Part shown: in pieces, positions 24,704-33,166 of the stretch
Numbering within the stretch: position 1 is the stretch's first letter
Layout of the letters: each line of letters begins with the position of its first letter
NCBI GenBank assembly: GCA_041690255.1
Contig: JAWLHU010000006.1
Span: 298,103 to 362,102 of the forward strand
Source of the DNA: JAWLHU01 sp041690255
GTDB taxonomy: Bacteria; Bacillota; Sulfobacillia; Symbiobacteriales; Symbiobacteriaceae
DNA length: 64,000 nt
Direction of reading: 5' to 3'
Notes under the pieces: model-generated
Seen by the model: only the letters and a program-made list of their open reading frames with translations
Told to the model about the DNA's origin: nothing
Databases searched by the model: none
Program-made: the position numbers and the translations under genes

Positions 24704-25666
24704 GTGGCTGATTTCAAGGTCGATCAGGATCTCGAACTGCCTGTCATGCCAAGCCGGAGCCGGCCCGATGTAGGCCGGAAGCCCGAGTGGCTGAAGATCA
24801 ATCTGCAGACCAACCCCGAGTTCATTGAGTTGAAGAACCTGATGCGCAGCCAGGGGCTGCACACGGTCTGCGAAGAGGCCCGCTGCCCGAACATCTTCGA
24901 ATGCTGGAACCGGCGGACCGCCACCTTCATGATTCTGGGCGATGTCTGCACCCGCAACTGCGGCTTCTGCGCGGTCACCTCCGGCATGCCGACGGAGCTG
25001 GATCTGGCGGAGCCCGAACGGGTGGCCGATGCCTGCGTACAGATGAACCTGCGCCATGTCGTCGTCACAAGTGTGGCCCGGGACGACTTGAAGGATGGCG
25101 GCGCTACGATCTTTGCCGAGACGATTAAGGCGATCCGGCGGAAGAACCCCTCTACCGGGGTGGAGGTGCTGATTTCCGACTTCCAGGGTGATCCCGAGGC
25201 GCTGCGCCTGGTCATGGACGCCGAGCCCGACGTGCTGAACCACAACGTGGAGACCGTCCGCCGGCTCTCCGATCGGGTCCGTTCCCGCGCCAAGTACGAC
25301 CGCTCGCTGGAACTGCTGAAGCGTGCAAAGGCGATGAAGCCCGCAATCAACACCAAGTCCTCGATTATGGTCGGGCTGGGGGAGACCATGGAGGAGCTCT
25401 ATGAGGTGATGGACGACCTGCGGGCGCACGATGTCGATATCGTTACCTTCGGACAGTACCTGCGCCCCACCACCCGGCACCTGGCGGTGGAGAAGTTTTA
25501 CACCCCGGAGGAGTTTGCTCATCTGAAGGAAGAGGCCCTGAAGCGGGGCTTTGCCCATTGCGAATCGGGTCCGCTCGTCCGCTCCTCGTACCATGCGGAT
25601 GAGCAGTCAGAGAGTGCTGTGGCTCGCCGGACGGGCGAGGCTGAGGCGGCCCGGACCGGTGACTGA
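24704..25666 (+). CDS. lipA: Lipoyl synthase
   Basis: A 320-residue radical SAM enzyme that inserts two sulfurs into octanoyl-E2. It carries the auxiliary-cluster motif [14 protein letters not shown], the radical SAM motif CTRNCGFC and the C-terminal RSSYHA with the Ser ligand. The GTG at 24704 has AGGAAG eight bases upstream; another GTG at 24683 is possible. [13 protein letters not shown] sequence ([11 protein letters not shown]) begins the conserved core. It likely serves the bkd E2 and other lipoyl proteins. It is followed without a gap by an unknown gene. Confidence 0.95.
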   Translation: MADFKVDQDLELPVMPSRSRPDVGRKPEWLKINLQTNPEFIELKNLMRSQGLHTVCEEARCPNIFECWNRRTATFMILGDVCTRNCGFCAVTSGMPTELDLAEPERVADACVQMNLRHVVVTSVARDDLKDGGATIFAETIKAIRRKNPSTGVEVLISDFQGDPEALRLVMDAEPDVLNHNVETVRRLSDRVRSRAKYDRSLELLKRAKAMKPAINTKSSIMVGLGETMEELYEVMDDLRAHDVDIVTFGQYLRPTTRHLAVEKFYTPEEFAHLKEEALKRGFAHCESGPLVRSSYHADEQSESAVARRTGEAEAARTGD

Positions 25667-25669
25667 GTG

Positions 25670-26224
25670 ATGGCGAAGGAGGAGGCTCGATTGCTCTTGA
25701 AGGAGTATCTCCTGTTGAACCTGGGGCGAATCACCCTGGGGGAGGCGCGGCGCTGGCAGGCTGAGATGTCTGCCCGTCGTTTGATCGATGCCTCACGGGA
25801 CCTGCTTGCTTTCTGGCAGCCACGGGCCGATGACGAACCGGCACGCAACGGGCAGCTGGTTGGCTTTGCCGTCTTTAGTTCCCACCGGTTCATGGGAGAG
25901 ATGGAGCTGGCCGAACTGCAGGACGGCCTTACCCTGGCGGTCCAGCGGGCGATCAGCGAGTTCGGCCTTCAGGCGGAGGTCTCGGGCCGGCGTATTCTCA
26001 CGGGGCAGGCTCTCCTGGCCCGGGTCGAGTGCCGCTGGGATGACGCCGTCCTGCTGGGTGAGGTCTACCTGGAAGCGCTAACGGTCTGGGAGTACCTCCT
26101 GCGCGAGGTGCCGGTACCCCAGCTCGCCAACGCCGTCGCCTACCACGTGGAGCAGGTCTTCGGCTACGCGCCGGCGGCGGTCCATCCGGTGGCCTACGAA
26201 GAGCAGATGCGATCCAAGGAGTAG
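25670..26224 (+). CDS. Uncharacterised protein downstream of lipoyl synthase
   Basis: A 184-residue soluble, mostly helical protein of unknown family. It starts three bases after the lipA stop (GTG at 25667, ATG at 25670) and ends at a terminator, so it is co-transcribed with lipA. Notable stretches are LLLKEYLLLNLGRITLGEAR and YHVEQVFGYAP. No catalytic motif is visible. A role linked to lipoate metabolism is possible only from its position. Confidence 0.7.
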   Translation: MAKEEARLLLKEYLLLNLGRITLGEARRWQAEMSARRLIDASRDLLAFWQPRADDEPARNGQLVGFAVFSSHRFMGEMELAELQDGLTLAVQRAISEFGLQAEVSGRRILTGQALLARVECRWDDAVLLGEVYLEALTVWEYLLREVPVPQLANAVAYHVEQVFGYAPAAVHPVAYEEQMRSKE

Positions 26225-26241
26225 GGATCGATCAATAGGGA

Positions 26242-26279
26242 CAGAAGAGCCGCCCCTCACCGCAGGGACGGCTCTTCTG
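26242..26279. terminator. Bidirectional terminator
   Basis: 11-bp stem CAGAAGAGCCG / CGGCTCTTCTG around a 16-base loop, between the lipA-linked gene and the convergent queG gene region. Confidence 0.8.
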
Positions 26280-26351
26280 CTACCCAAGGAATATGGTCGG
26301 AGGGCCCCCGGGGGCTGGCTCCAGGAAAGAGTCTGCCCAGGCTGGCAGATT

Positions 26352-27491
26352 CTATTCCAGTGATTCGAGGGCAGTCTCAATTTCGTGTACGACGGCAGGT
26401 GTGCGCTCGACCTCCAGCCGCTGCGTCAGGGCGGACCGGGCTGCCCCGGCGGTCTGGGGCGCCAGCCGGGCCAACCGGCCCAGAGCCCAGGCGGCGTGGG
26501 CGCGGATCACGTCGCTCTCGCTCTGGAGCGATTGGAGGAGCGGGGGCAGGGCAGCCGGGTCCCCGGCGTTGCCGAGGGCGATCACCGCATTGCGCTGGAT
26601 CGTGGTCTTGCCCCGCCACCCGGCGGCGGTAGGTTCGAACCAGCGGCGGAAGTCGGACTTGGTCATGCCGATCAGCCTGAGGAGGTCCGGCTCACCACCC
26701 AGTTCGGGCACGGGGGCAAACTCCGGGTGCCGGCTGGGCTGGACCTTCTTGTTATAGGGGCAGACGTCCTGGCAGTCATCACAGCCAAAGAGCCGGTTGC
26801 CCAGCATCTCCCGGTACTCCGCCGGAACGATCCCCTTCATCTGCGTTACGTAGGAGAGGCAGCGGTTCGCATCCAGGTGCCACTCGGTAATGCAGCCCGT
26901 CGGGCATGCGTCAATGCAGAGGGTACAGGAGCCGCAGGCCGCTTCGACCGGCTGATCCGGCGGCAGAGCGAGGGTGGTCAGCACCTCGCCGAGGAAGACC
27001 CAGGTGCCGTGGCCCTTCGTGATCAGGTTCGTGTGCTTGCCGAACTTGCCAACGCCCGCCCGCTCGGCGACGGCCCGGTCCAGCGGCGGGCCGGTATCCA
27101 CGTAGGCCAGGTGCCTGTGGCCCGGGGCGTGCTCGTCCAGCCACGCGGCCAGCCGGGTCAATCGCTCCCGCAGGATCTGGTGGTAGTCCAGCCCCCGGCA
27201 GTAGCGGGAGAGCCACCCCTTCAGGGCCGGCGCATCCGCATCGGTATGGGTGTGGGCGGCATCGGGGTGGTAGTAGTTGACCCCGGCGGCGATGATCGCC
27301 TGAACCCCCGGCAGGAGGCGGTCCGGGAAGACCCGATCAGCGATCACCTGGTGCTCGTACGGGTTGGGGCCGTGGCCCCGGTCGGCCCGCTCCTCCAGCC
27401 GGACCTGTTCCGTCAGGAAGGGAGTTGCCGGGGCGACGCCGATCAGATCAATGCCGATCGAGTCGGCGTAGGCGAAGAGTTCTCGCTTCAA
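26352..27491 (-). CDS. queG: Epoxyqueuosine reductase QueG
   Basis: A 379-residue cobalamin-dependent enzyme that makes queuosine from epoxyqueuosine in tRNA. It has the catalytic-Asp region YVDTGPPLDRAVAERAG and two 4Fe-4S clusters (CGSCTLCIDACP and CDDCQDVCP). A C-terminal HEAT-like repeat (about 295-370, RNAVIALGNAG and RAHAAWALGRL) is part of the usual family form. The TTG start at 27491 has no clear ribosome site, so the start is uncertain. No other queuosine genes are nearby. Confidence 0.93.
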   Translation of the reverse strand: MKRELFAYADSIGIDLIGVAPATPFLTEQVRLEERADRGHGPNPYEHQVIADRVFPDRLLPGVQAIIAAGVNYYHPDAAHTHTDADAPALKGWLSRYCRGLDYHQILRERLTRLAAWLDEHAPGHRHLAYVDTGPPLDRAVAERAGVGKFGKHTNLITKGHGTWVFLGEVLTTLALPPDQPVEAACGSCTLCIDACPTGCITEWHLDANRCLSYVTQMKGIVPAEYREMLGNRLFGCDDCQDVCPYNKKVQPSRHPEFAPVPELGGEPDLLRLIGMTKSDFRRWFEPTAAGWRGKTTIQRNAVIALGNAGDPAALPPLLQSLQSESDVIRAHAAWALGRLARLAPQTAGAARSALTQRLEVERTPAVVHEIETALESLE

Positions 27492-27523
27492 CTGATGCAG
27501 GTCCAGGGGGAGGCCTCCCTTGC

Positions 27524-28489
27524 TCAGGCGGTTTGGGACACTTGCTCCAACTCGGCCAGGTGTGCCGCAAGCCAGCAGAGCAGGTGGTGCCGGCGCTGGG
27601 CCAGCCGCTCCCAGCCGTGGGGGAGCGGGGCCGCGGCGTAGCGAAGCGGCAGGGGGTAGAGCGAGCCGAGCAGGTACTCCAGCCAGGTCCGGAAGCCACC
27701 GGTTCGCTCGGCCTGCGACACGGGATTCTTTCGCAGGTAGGCCGTCAGGAAGGTCCTGGCCAGATCAGGCTGGAACTGCCATGTGGGCGTGAGGCTGAAC
27801 TCGACCAGCGCCCGGGCCAGTTCGAGGCTGCGGAAGCGGGGACCCGCGAAGTCGAAGTCGACGATCCCGCTCAGGTCAGTGGGGCTGGTGTAGAGCAGAT
27901 TGCCCGGGTAGTAGTCGCCATGGACCATCTGCCAGGTCTGTTGATCGTACCGGTCCGGGTCGATCGGGTGGCGTTCCAGCCAGTCCAGCCGGAACCGGGC
28001 GGCGGCCATGGCAAGTTCGTCCATGGTGTCGGGCTGTTGCCGGGCGGAGGCGGCGTTGATCAGGGCGGCGGCCTCCGTCCGGATCCGATCGGACTGGGGC
28101 AGCCTTGGGGGATCGGTGACCGGGAGCGACGCCAGGGAGGCGTGGGTAAGGCCAAGGGCTGCGCCGGCCTGAGCTGCGTGTTCGGCCACGGGTTGGGCCA
28201 CTCGCTCTCCGGGAAGGAAGGCCATGGCGACCAGGAGCCCGTCCGACAGGGGCAGCGGGCCGGCAATCACCCGGGGCACCGGCAGGCCGGCATGTACCAG
28301 GTGCCGCTGGATCGCCAGGGTCCCGCTGATTCTCTCCGCCGGCCAGTCGGGCCCGGTGTACCGCTTCATGAAGATCGGCCCGGTGGGGCTTTCGGCCCGG
28401 AAGGTCTGGTGCAGGTAACCCCCGCTGACGGGGGCGACGTGGGTGACGGGAAGAGCGAGGAGCGTCTGCAGTAACTCCGTTGTGATCAG
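27524..28489 (-). CDS. Aminoglycoside phosphotransferase (APH) family kinase, probable CTG start
   Basis: A 321-residue kinase-fold protein if begun at CTG 28489. The catalytic loop HGDYYPGN and metal-binding DFDF are present. The first ATG (28369) would begin at the nucleotide-binding strand FMKRY and remove the glycine-rich loop VAPVSGGYLHQTF, which is encoded in the same frame just upstream. No ATG, GTG or TTG lies in that upstream part; a TAG closes the frame at 28508-28510. The CTG has a GGAGG nine bases before it. Small-molecule kinase, substrate unknown. The queG gene follows 33 bp downstream. Confidence 0.8.
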   Translation of the reverse strand: MITTELLQTLLALPVTHVAPVSGGYLHQTFRAESPTGPIFMKRYTGPDWPAERISGTLAIQRHLVHAGLPVPRVIAGPLPLSDGLLVAMAFLPGERVAQPVAEHAAQAGAALGLTHASLASLPVTDPPRLPQSDRIRTEAAALINAASARQQPDTMDELAMAAARFRLDWLERHPIDPDRYDQQTWQMVHGDYYPGNLLYTSPTDLSGIVDFDFAGPRFRSLELARALVEFSLTPTWQFQPDLARTFLTAYLRKNPVSQAERTGGFRTWLEYLLGSLYPLPLRYAAAPLPHGWERLAQRRHHLLCWLAAHLAELEQVSQTA

Positions 28490-28565
28490 GGTGGATCGCC
28501 TCCGGCACTATCATACCAGAGTGGCTGGTGGTCATGGTAGAATGAGGCGAGGGAGTGAATCGTGG

Positions 28566-29060
28566 ATGCATGAGGCAAGGACTGGACTCCGGGCAGTGGC
28601 CCGGGTGGTGATTCAGAACAAGGCGGGGCAGATCCTGCTCTGCCGGAGCCGGAGTGGCAAGTCGTGGGTTCCCCCCGGCGGGACGTTGGACCCCGGGGAA
28701 GACCTGGTGGCCGCTGCCGCTCGGGAGGCGCTGGAGGAGGCCGGCGTGGAGGTGACGGTCGGCCCGATGCTCTACCTGCAAGAGTTCCGTCCGGCGGGCC
28801 GTGAGGAGCATGTGATCGAGACGTGCTTCCTGGCAACGCCCCTTCAGGAGTACCCGGCGGTGACCGACCGGGCGGTGGAGCCGATTGGCGATGGAGCCGG
28901 CTGGTTCATTCAGGATCTGGACGGGCCCCGGCGAGAGTGCCGCTGGTTCAGCCGGGAGGCCCTTCAGGAGTTACCCGAGCCGGTCTTCCCGGCCTACCTG
29001 CTGGGGGCGTTCTGGGAGGGCGGCGGTGCCCGCTATCTCGGATTGGTCGTAGCCGGGTAA
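28566..29060 (+). CDS. Nudix hydrolase
   Basis: A 164-residue protein with a perfect Nudix box (GGTLDPGEDLV, then REALEEAG; about residues 37-60), so it cleaves a nucleoside diphosphate linked to some group. ARVVIQNKAGQILLC starts the fold. The ATG at 28566 has CGAGGGAG ten bases upstream; an ATG at 28542 lacks one. It is divergent from the APH kinase gene. The substrate cannot be told. Confidence 0.88.
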   Translation: MHEARTGLRAVARVVIQNKAGQILLCRSRSGKSWVPPGGTLDPGEDLVAAAAREALEEAGVEVTVGPMLYLQEFRPAGREEHVIETCFLATPLQEYPAVTDRAVEPIGDGAGWFIQDLDGPRRECRWFSREALQELPEPVFPAYLLGAFWEGGGARYLGLVVAG

Positions 29061-29064
29061 TATG

Positions 29065-29094
29065 ACGAGGTGCAGGCCATCGCCTGCACCTCGT
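29065..29094 (+). terminator. Terminator after the Nudix gene
   Basis: Perfect 12-bp stem ACGAGGTGCAGG / CCTGCACCTCGT with loop CCATCG, starting five bases after the stop. The following T-run is short (TCTCGG). Confidence 0.75.
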
Positions 29095-29145
29095 TCTCGG
29101 TATGGCTACCCCGTGACCCCCATAGCCTTCGGTGGGGGTGAGCGC

Positions 29146-29754
29146 GTGCTCGATACGCTCTTCATGATGGTGGTGCAGATGCTGGGGGGGCTGGGGTACT
29201 GGGGCATTGCCCTGGGAATGGCGCTGGAGAGCGCCTGCGTGCCGCTGCCCAGCGAACTTGTCCTCCCCTTTGGCGGCTTTCTGGCGGCGGTAGGGCGGAT
29301 CACCTTCGCCCAGGCGCTCATGGCAGGACAACTGGGGGGCCTGGCGGGCTCGATCGTCGCCTATGCCGCTGGTCGCTACGGAGGGCGCTCCCTGCTGGAG
29401 CGATACGGCAGGTACCTGCTGATCTCGCAGCGGGAGATTGCGGTGGCCGACCGCTGGTTTCAGCATCGGGGGGAGATGACGGTCTTCCTGGCCCGGCTGC
29501 TGCCCGGGGTTCGGACGTTTATCTCCCTGCCTGCCGGGATTGCCGGCATGGCGTTCGGCCGCTTTCTCTTCTACTCGTTCCTGGGGATGTTGCCCTGGTC
29601 TCTCCTCTTCACCTTTGCGGGCTACCGGCTGGGGCAGAACTGGGTCCAGGTCCGGGCCATCCTTCACCGCTTCGATCTGGTGATCATCGGTCTGATTCTG
29701 CTGGCGGTGGCCGGTTTCGTCTGGTATCGCCTGAGGGAGGGGCGGGAGGACTAG
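29146..29754 (+). CDS. DedA family membrane protein
   Basis: A 202-residue membrane protein with the DedA signature: ALESACVPLPSELVLPFGGFLA, then AARYGGRSLLERYG-like loop and ARLLPGVRTFISLPAGIAGM. DedA proteins are thought to be lipid scramblases or transporters acting on phosphatidylethanolamine or undecaprenyl phosphate. The GTG at 29146 follows GGGGGTGAGC; an ATG at 29164 has no ribosome site. The end overlaps the convergent lipoprotein gene by 4 bp. Confidence 0.9.
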   Translation: MLDTLFMMVVQMLGGLGYWGIALGMALESACVPLPSELVLPFGGFLAAVGRITFAQALMAGQLGGLAGSIVAYAAGRYGGRSLLERYGRYLLISQREIAVADRWFQHRGEMTVFLARLLPGVRTFISLPAGIAGMAFGRFLFYSFLGMLPWSLLFTFAGYRLGQNWVQVRAILHRFDLVIIGLILLAVAGFVWYRLREGRED

Positions 29755-31139
29755 CGGGGGAGGGGGAAGAGCAGCAGGTCGTGCACCGGCCCATCGCGGT
29801 AGATGGGGACGGCTCCATAGCTGCTGCCCAGGGAGGGCGGCCCCTTCGGGCCCTTCTCAACGACCAGGAGGACCGGGTCCCCTCCGGAAGGCTTCTGGTA
29901 GAGCACGCGGGGCTCCGGTTCGGCGGTCAGGTATACGAGGCCGCCGCCCGGCAGGGCTGCGGGGGAGTTCTCGCCGATCAGCCAGGGCTCCGCTACAGGG
30001 GTTGGCTCCTCGCCGGTGACCGGCCAGAGCTCGAGTCCGCTCTGGCTGGTGACCGCCAGGCTCTTGCCATCTGGCATGAAGCCGCCCACGTAGGCCGGGT
30101 CGGGAAGCCGCCCCAGCCGATTCCACTCATTCTCGGCCACGCCGACGAGCCAGAGCGAGTGAGGGCGGGCTGGGTCTCGCGGGTCACCTTCCACCAGCGC
30201 AAGTTGCTGGCCATCGGGCGACCACCAGGGACCTTCAAGGAGGGTCAGCGGCTCTGGCGGGGTCAGGTGGATGAGACCGCCCTTCACCGTGCCGACATCG
30301 ACATGGGTGGCGCCCATCTCCAGATTTGCCCCCACGGTGACCGGAAGCCCCGAGCCCGGCTCTGCCGCCAGGACCGCCCACTGCCCGCCCGACCTGCTCC
30401 AGGCGATCCCTGGCAGGTGGGCGTCGTCGCTGGGCCGGAAGACCATGCCGGTCTCGAGGTCGAGCACCCGGACCTCATCTCCCCGATTTGCGGTCTTATA
30501 GGCGAGGTAGCGCCTGTTGGGGGAGAGGGCCAGCTCGCCCCGGAAGAGAGGGATCGCCTCATCGCCCAGTTCGGTGACCACGCCGGTGGGCAGGTCGATG
30601 GCGCGGGCGCGAATTCCCTCTACGGCGAGGATCAGCTTGGGTCCGGTGACGGCCCCCCAGAAGGGATAGCCGGGTTGGCCGACCCCCTCCTGCTGGACCA
30701 CAGCCACCTGGCGGGGCTCCTGCCCGGGCTGGGCGAAGTAGGCAGCAAGTGCGCCGGGCTGGCGCTCCACGTAGACCAGGCCGTCGCTGTAGGGGCCGAT
30801 CAGCGTGCGATCGGGACCCGGCGGGGCCAGCAGTTCAACCGGGTCGCCCACAGGGGAGAGCGACCAGAGGCCGGCATCGTTGAAGAGAGCGATGCGATTG
30901 CCGCCGGCAAACCAGAGGGGTGACTGCCAGACTCCCTGGACCAGGAGGCCGTCTGGGGTCTGCTTCAACGCCGGTGCATCCGGAAGCTCGCTCCGCGGCG
31001 GTGGGGCGGAAACCGGTGCTGGGGTCTCCTGCCGCGGGGGCGGATCGGGGCTGGGGCCCGGGGTCGGACTCGTGGGAGGGGTGGAGCACCCGGTGAGGAG
31101 GATCACGACTGCCAGGACGAGGTGCAGGGGGCGCTTCAT
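29751..31139 (-). CDS. Secreted lipoprotein with WD40/beta-propeller-like repeats
   Basis: A 462-residue protein with signal peptide and lipobox ILLTGC (Cys about 17). A Pro-rich linker follows (about 19-55), then repeated four-stranded beta elements: LALSPNRRYLAYKT, IAWSRSGGQWAVL, PWWSPDGQQLALVEG and GGFMPDGKSLAVTSQ, as in TolB-type propellers. It is likely a cell-surface anchored protein, function unknown. The ATG at 31139 has GGGAGATGAGG upstream; an ATG 18 bases earlier is less well placed. Confidence 0.8.
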   Translation of the reverse strand: MKRPLHLVLAVVILLTGCSTPPTSPTPGPSPDPPPRQETPAPVSAPPPRSELPDAPALKQTPDGLLVQGVWQSPLWFAGGNRIALFNDAGLWSLSPVGDPVELLAPPGPDRTLIGPYSDGLVYVERQPGALAAYFAQPGQEPRQVAVVQQEGVGQPGYPFWGAVTGPKLILAVEGIRARAIDLPTGVVTELGDEAIPLFRGELALSPNRRYLAYKTANRGDEVRVLDLETGMVFRPSDDAHLPGIAWSRSGGQWAVLAAEPGSGLPVTVGANLEMGATHVDVGTVKGGLIHLTPPEPLTLLEGPWWSPDGQQLALVEGDPRDPARPHSLWLVGVAENEWNRLGRLPDPAYVGGFMPDGKSLAVTSQSGLELWPVTGEEPTPVAEPWLIGENSPAALPGGGLVYLTAEPEPRVLYQKPSGGDPVLLVVEKGPKGPPSLGSSYGAVPIYRDGPVHDLLLFPLPR

Positions 31140-31277
31140 AAAGACCTCATCTCCCATGGGGTATGCTCTGAACTAGGACGGTCGGAACGGGGCAGGAGTT
31201 GCGACCGCCGGCAGGAGTCGGGGGTGGGGGATAGGGAAACCTCCTGCACGTAGAGTTTTTCGCAGCAAGGAGGAGCT

Positions 31278-32108
31278 ATGGTGAGCTTTCCCCGTCCCTT
31301 GATCAGCGTGGAGCAGTTGCGGGACCTCATGGCACAGGAGCGGATGGTCCTGGCGGACTGTCGTTTCAATCTGGCGAACAGCGGTGCAGGGCGCGAGGCC
31401 TATCTCGAGTCGCATCTGCCCGGCGCGATCTACTTTCATCTGGATGAGGACCTGTCCAGCCCGGTCGGCCCCCATGGGGGGCGCCACCCGTTGCCCGAGC
31501 CGGAGGTGCTGGCGGCAAAGCTGGGCCGGGCGGGGATTGGGCCCGGGGTCAGGGTGGTTGCATACGATGATAACGGGGCGATGGCTGCCCGTTTCTGGTG
31601 GCTTCTCACCTGGCTGGGCCACGACGAGGTGGCGGTGCTGGACGGCGGATTCGCCGCCTGGGTTGCTGCGGGCTTGCCGGTGACGGCAGATGAGTCCCGC
31701 CCGAAAGCCGGGAGCTTTGTACCGCAGCCCCGCCGTGAGATGATCGCGGAGATGCCTGAGGTTCGTGAGCGTCCTGCCGGCGTGGCCGTGGTCGATGCCC
31801 GCAGCCCGCAGCGGTTCGCCGGGGAGCCTGATCCGCTGGATGAGAAGCAGGGGCATATTCCCGGAGCGGTCAACCGCTTCTGGGGCGATGCGCTCCGGCC
31901 CGATGGCTTCTGGCGCCCGCCCGCGGAGCAGTTGGAGCGATTCGCCGGCCTGCCGGCCGGCCACGATGTGATCCACCACTGCGGCTCGGGGGTGACGGCC
32001 TGTCCAAACCTGCTGGCCATGGCGCTGGCGGGCTTGCCCATGGGGCGGCTCTACCCGGGCAGCTGGTCGGACTGGTGCACCTGGCCGGAGAACCCGGTGG
32101 AGCGCTAG
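31278..32108 (+). CDS. Sulfurtransferase, two rhodanese domains (3-mercaptopyruvate type)
   Basis: A 276-residue protein of two rhodanese-like domains: an N-terminal one (about 1-135) without a catalytic Cys and a C-terminal one with active-site loop CGSGVTA. That loop is the 3-mercaptopyruvate sulfurtransferase form, whereas thiosulfate-using enzymes usually have CRKGVTA. It moves sulfane sulfur to an acceptor thiol. The ribosome site AAGGAGGAGCT is ideal. It overlaps the convergent Nudix gene by 4 bp. Confidence 0.9.
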   Translation: MVSFPRPLISVEQLRDLMAQERMVLADCRFNLANSGAGREAYLESHLPGAIYFHLDEDLSSPVGPHGGRHPLPEPEVLAAKLGRAGIGPGVRVVAYDDNGAMAARFWWLLTWLGHDEVAVLDGGFAAWVAAGLPVTADESRPKAGSFVPQPRREMIAEMPEVRERPAGVAVVDARSPQRFAGEPDPLDEKQGHIPGAVNRFWGDALRPDGFWRPPAEQLERFAGLPAGHDVIHHCGSGVTACPNLLAMALAGLPMGRLYPGSWSDWCTWPENPVER

Positions 32109-32713
32109 CCCTGCAAGAGCTTTGATACGGTTGGTATATCGGCGGGGGCCCACTCCAGGTTGGACAGCCCTGCGGCGGGCACCCAGCGGAGTTCAGCGTG
32201 CTCGGCAGGGGTGGGGGTCCCTTGGACTAAGCGGGCGTGGTATGTACGGAGTCGGACGATCACGTCTGGGTAGGCATGGGTCGCATCTGCCACCAGGTCC
32301 CCCACGGCGATCTGGCAACCCAGCTCCTCCCGAATCTCACGAACAAGCGTCGCAGCCGGGCTTTCGCCCGGCTCGATCTTTCCGCCCGGGAACTCCCAGA
32401 GCCCCGGCTGAGACATGCGTTCTGAGCGGCGGGCACAGAGGATCTCGCCCGCTTCGTTGACCATGACGGCTCCGACGACATCGACCTGCTTCATAGGTGA
32501 CGGCCTCCCGGTCAGGCTTCTGAGGGATACGATACCGCCTGGGTCGGGAGGCGTCAACCGCGGGGCTACCGGGTGGGTCGCCAGGGGAACGCAGATGACC
32601 TGTCCGACGAAGAGGCGGCTGGGATCGACCCCGGGGTTCGCCTCCAGCAGGTCTGCCACCGAGATGCTGAAGCGCTGTGCGATCCGCCAGAGCACGTCGC
32701 CGGGCTGGATCAC
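32105..32713 (-). CDS. LysM-Nudix reading frame (MutT-like hydrolase)
   Basis: A 202-residue open frame. Residues 1-43 form a LysM peptidoglycan-binding motif (IQPGDVLWRIAQRF, then LFVGQVICVP). Residues 74-202 form a MutT-type Nudix hydrolase with box GGKIEPGESPAATLVREIREELG and an EFPGG start. The two are in one frame with no stop between. An ATG at 32494 at the Nudix start has GGGAGG nine bases upstream, so the Nudix protein (129 residues) may be translated alone. The LysM part starts at GTG 32713 without a ribosome site. It may be a fusion or a LysM gene that lost its stop. Confidence 0.7.
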   Translation of the reverse strand: MIQPGDVLWRIAQRFSISVADLLEANPGVDPSRLFVGQVICVPLATHPVAPRLTPPDPGGIVSLRSLTGRPSPMKQVDVVGAVMVNEAGEILCARRSERMSQPGLWEFPGGKIEPGESPAATLVREIREELGCQIAVGDLVADATHAYPDVIVRLRTYHARLVQGTPTPAEHAELRWVPAAGLSNLEWAPADIPTVSKLLQG

Positions 32714-32808
32714 ATGGGGCGTTGTCCGGGGGGTCAGGGACGCATGGGAGTCATCATGGATTGTGCCACTCCTTGCATGGAAACAGCTTATGTCATCCTA
32801 TGCAAACG

Positions 32809-32839
32809 GAAGGCGGCCCGGTCTCACCGGGCCGCCTTC
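32809..32839. terminator. Strong hairpin terminator
   Basis: 14-bp stem GAAGGCGGCCCGGT / ACCGGGCCGCCTTC with a 3-base loop, ten bases past the stop of the small membrane protein gene on the minus strand. Confidence 0.8.
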
Positions 32840-32848
32840 GTGCGGGGC

Positions 32849-33091
32849 TCAGAACTGAATTGTGGTCAGCGCCCCCAGTCCCGAAATCCAGGCCGCAACG
32901 GCGACAACCTGCACCGTCCAGTAGCCGAGGGGGAAGGCCCATCGATCCTCCAGCCCGTAGTAGCCCAGGATCAGCAGCGCCAGCAGGACATTGATCACCG
33001 ACGGGATCCAGGGGCCGGCGACGTACCAGCCCGCCACGGTCAGGAGGTTGATCAGGAGACTGGCCGTAATGCCGTAGAGGAACTGAAGCAT
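32849..33091 (-). CDS. Small membrane protein, about three helices
   Basis: An 80-residue hydrophobic protein with helices near 2-25, 30-48 and 58-78. Ribosome site GGAGGTGC precedes the ATG by four bases. It ends next to a strong terminator. No family is recognised. It is separate from the LysM-Nudix frame, which lies 136 bp further along on the same strand. Confidence 0.6.
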   Translation of the reverse strand: MLQFLYGITASLLINLLTVAGWYVAGPWIPSVINVLLALLILGYYGLEDRWAFPLGYWTVQVVAVAAWISGLGALTTIQF

Positions 33092-33166
33092 GGGCGCACC
33101 TCCGACACCGGGGCGGTTATCACGATCCCTTTACAGCTATCGTAGCGGTTCCCCCTCAACAGGACC

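Noticed and set aside
24505..24717. Upstream extension of the DUF4870 protein
   Set aside because: It does not look like the family and the inner ATG has a strong ribosome site.
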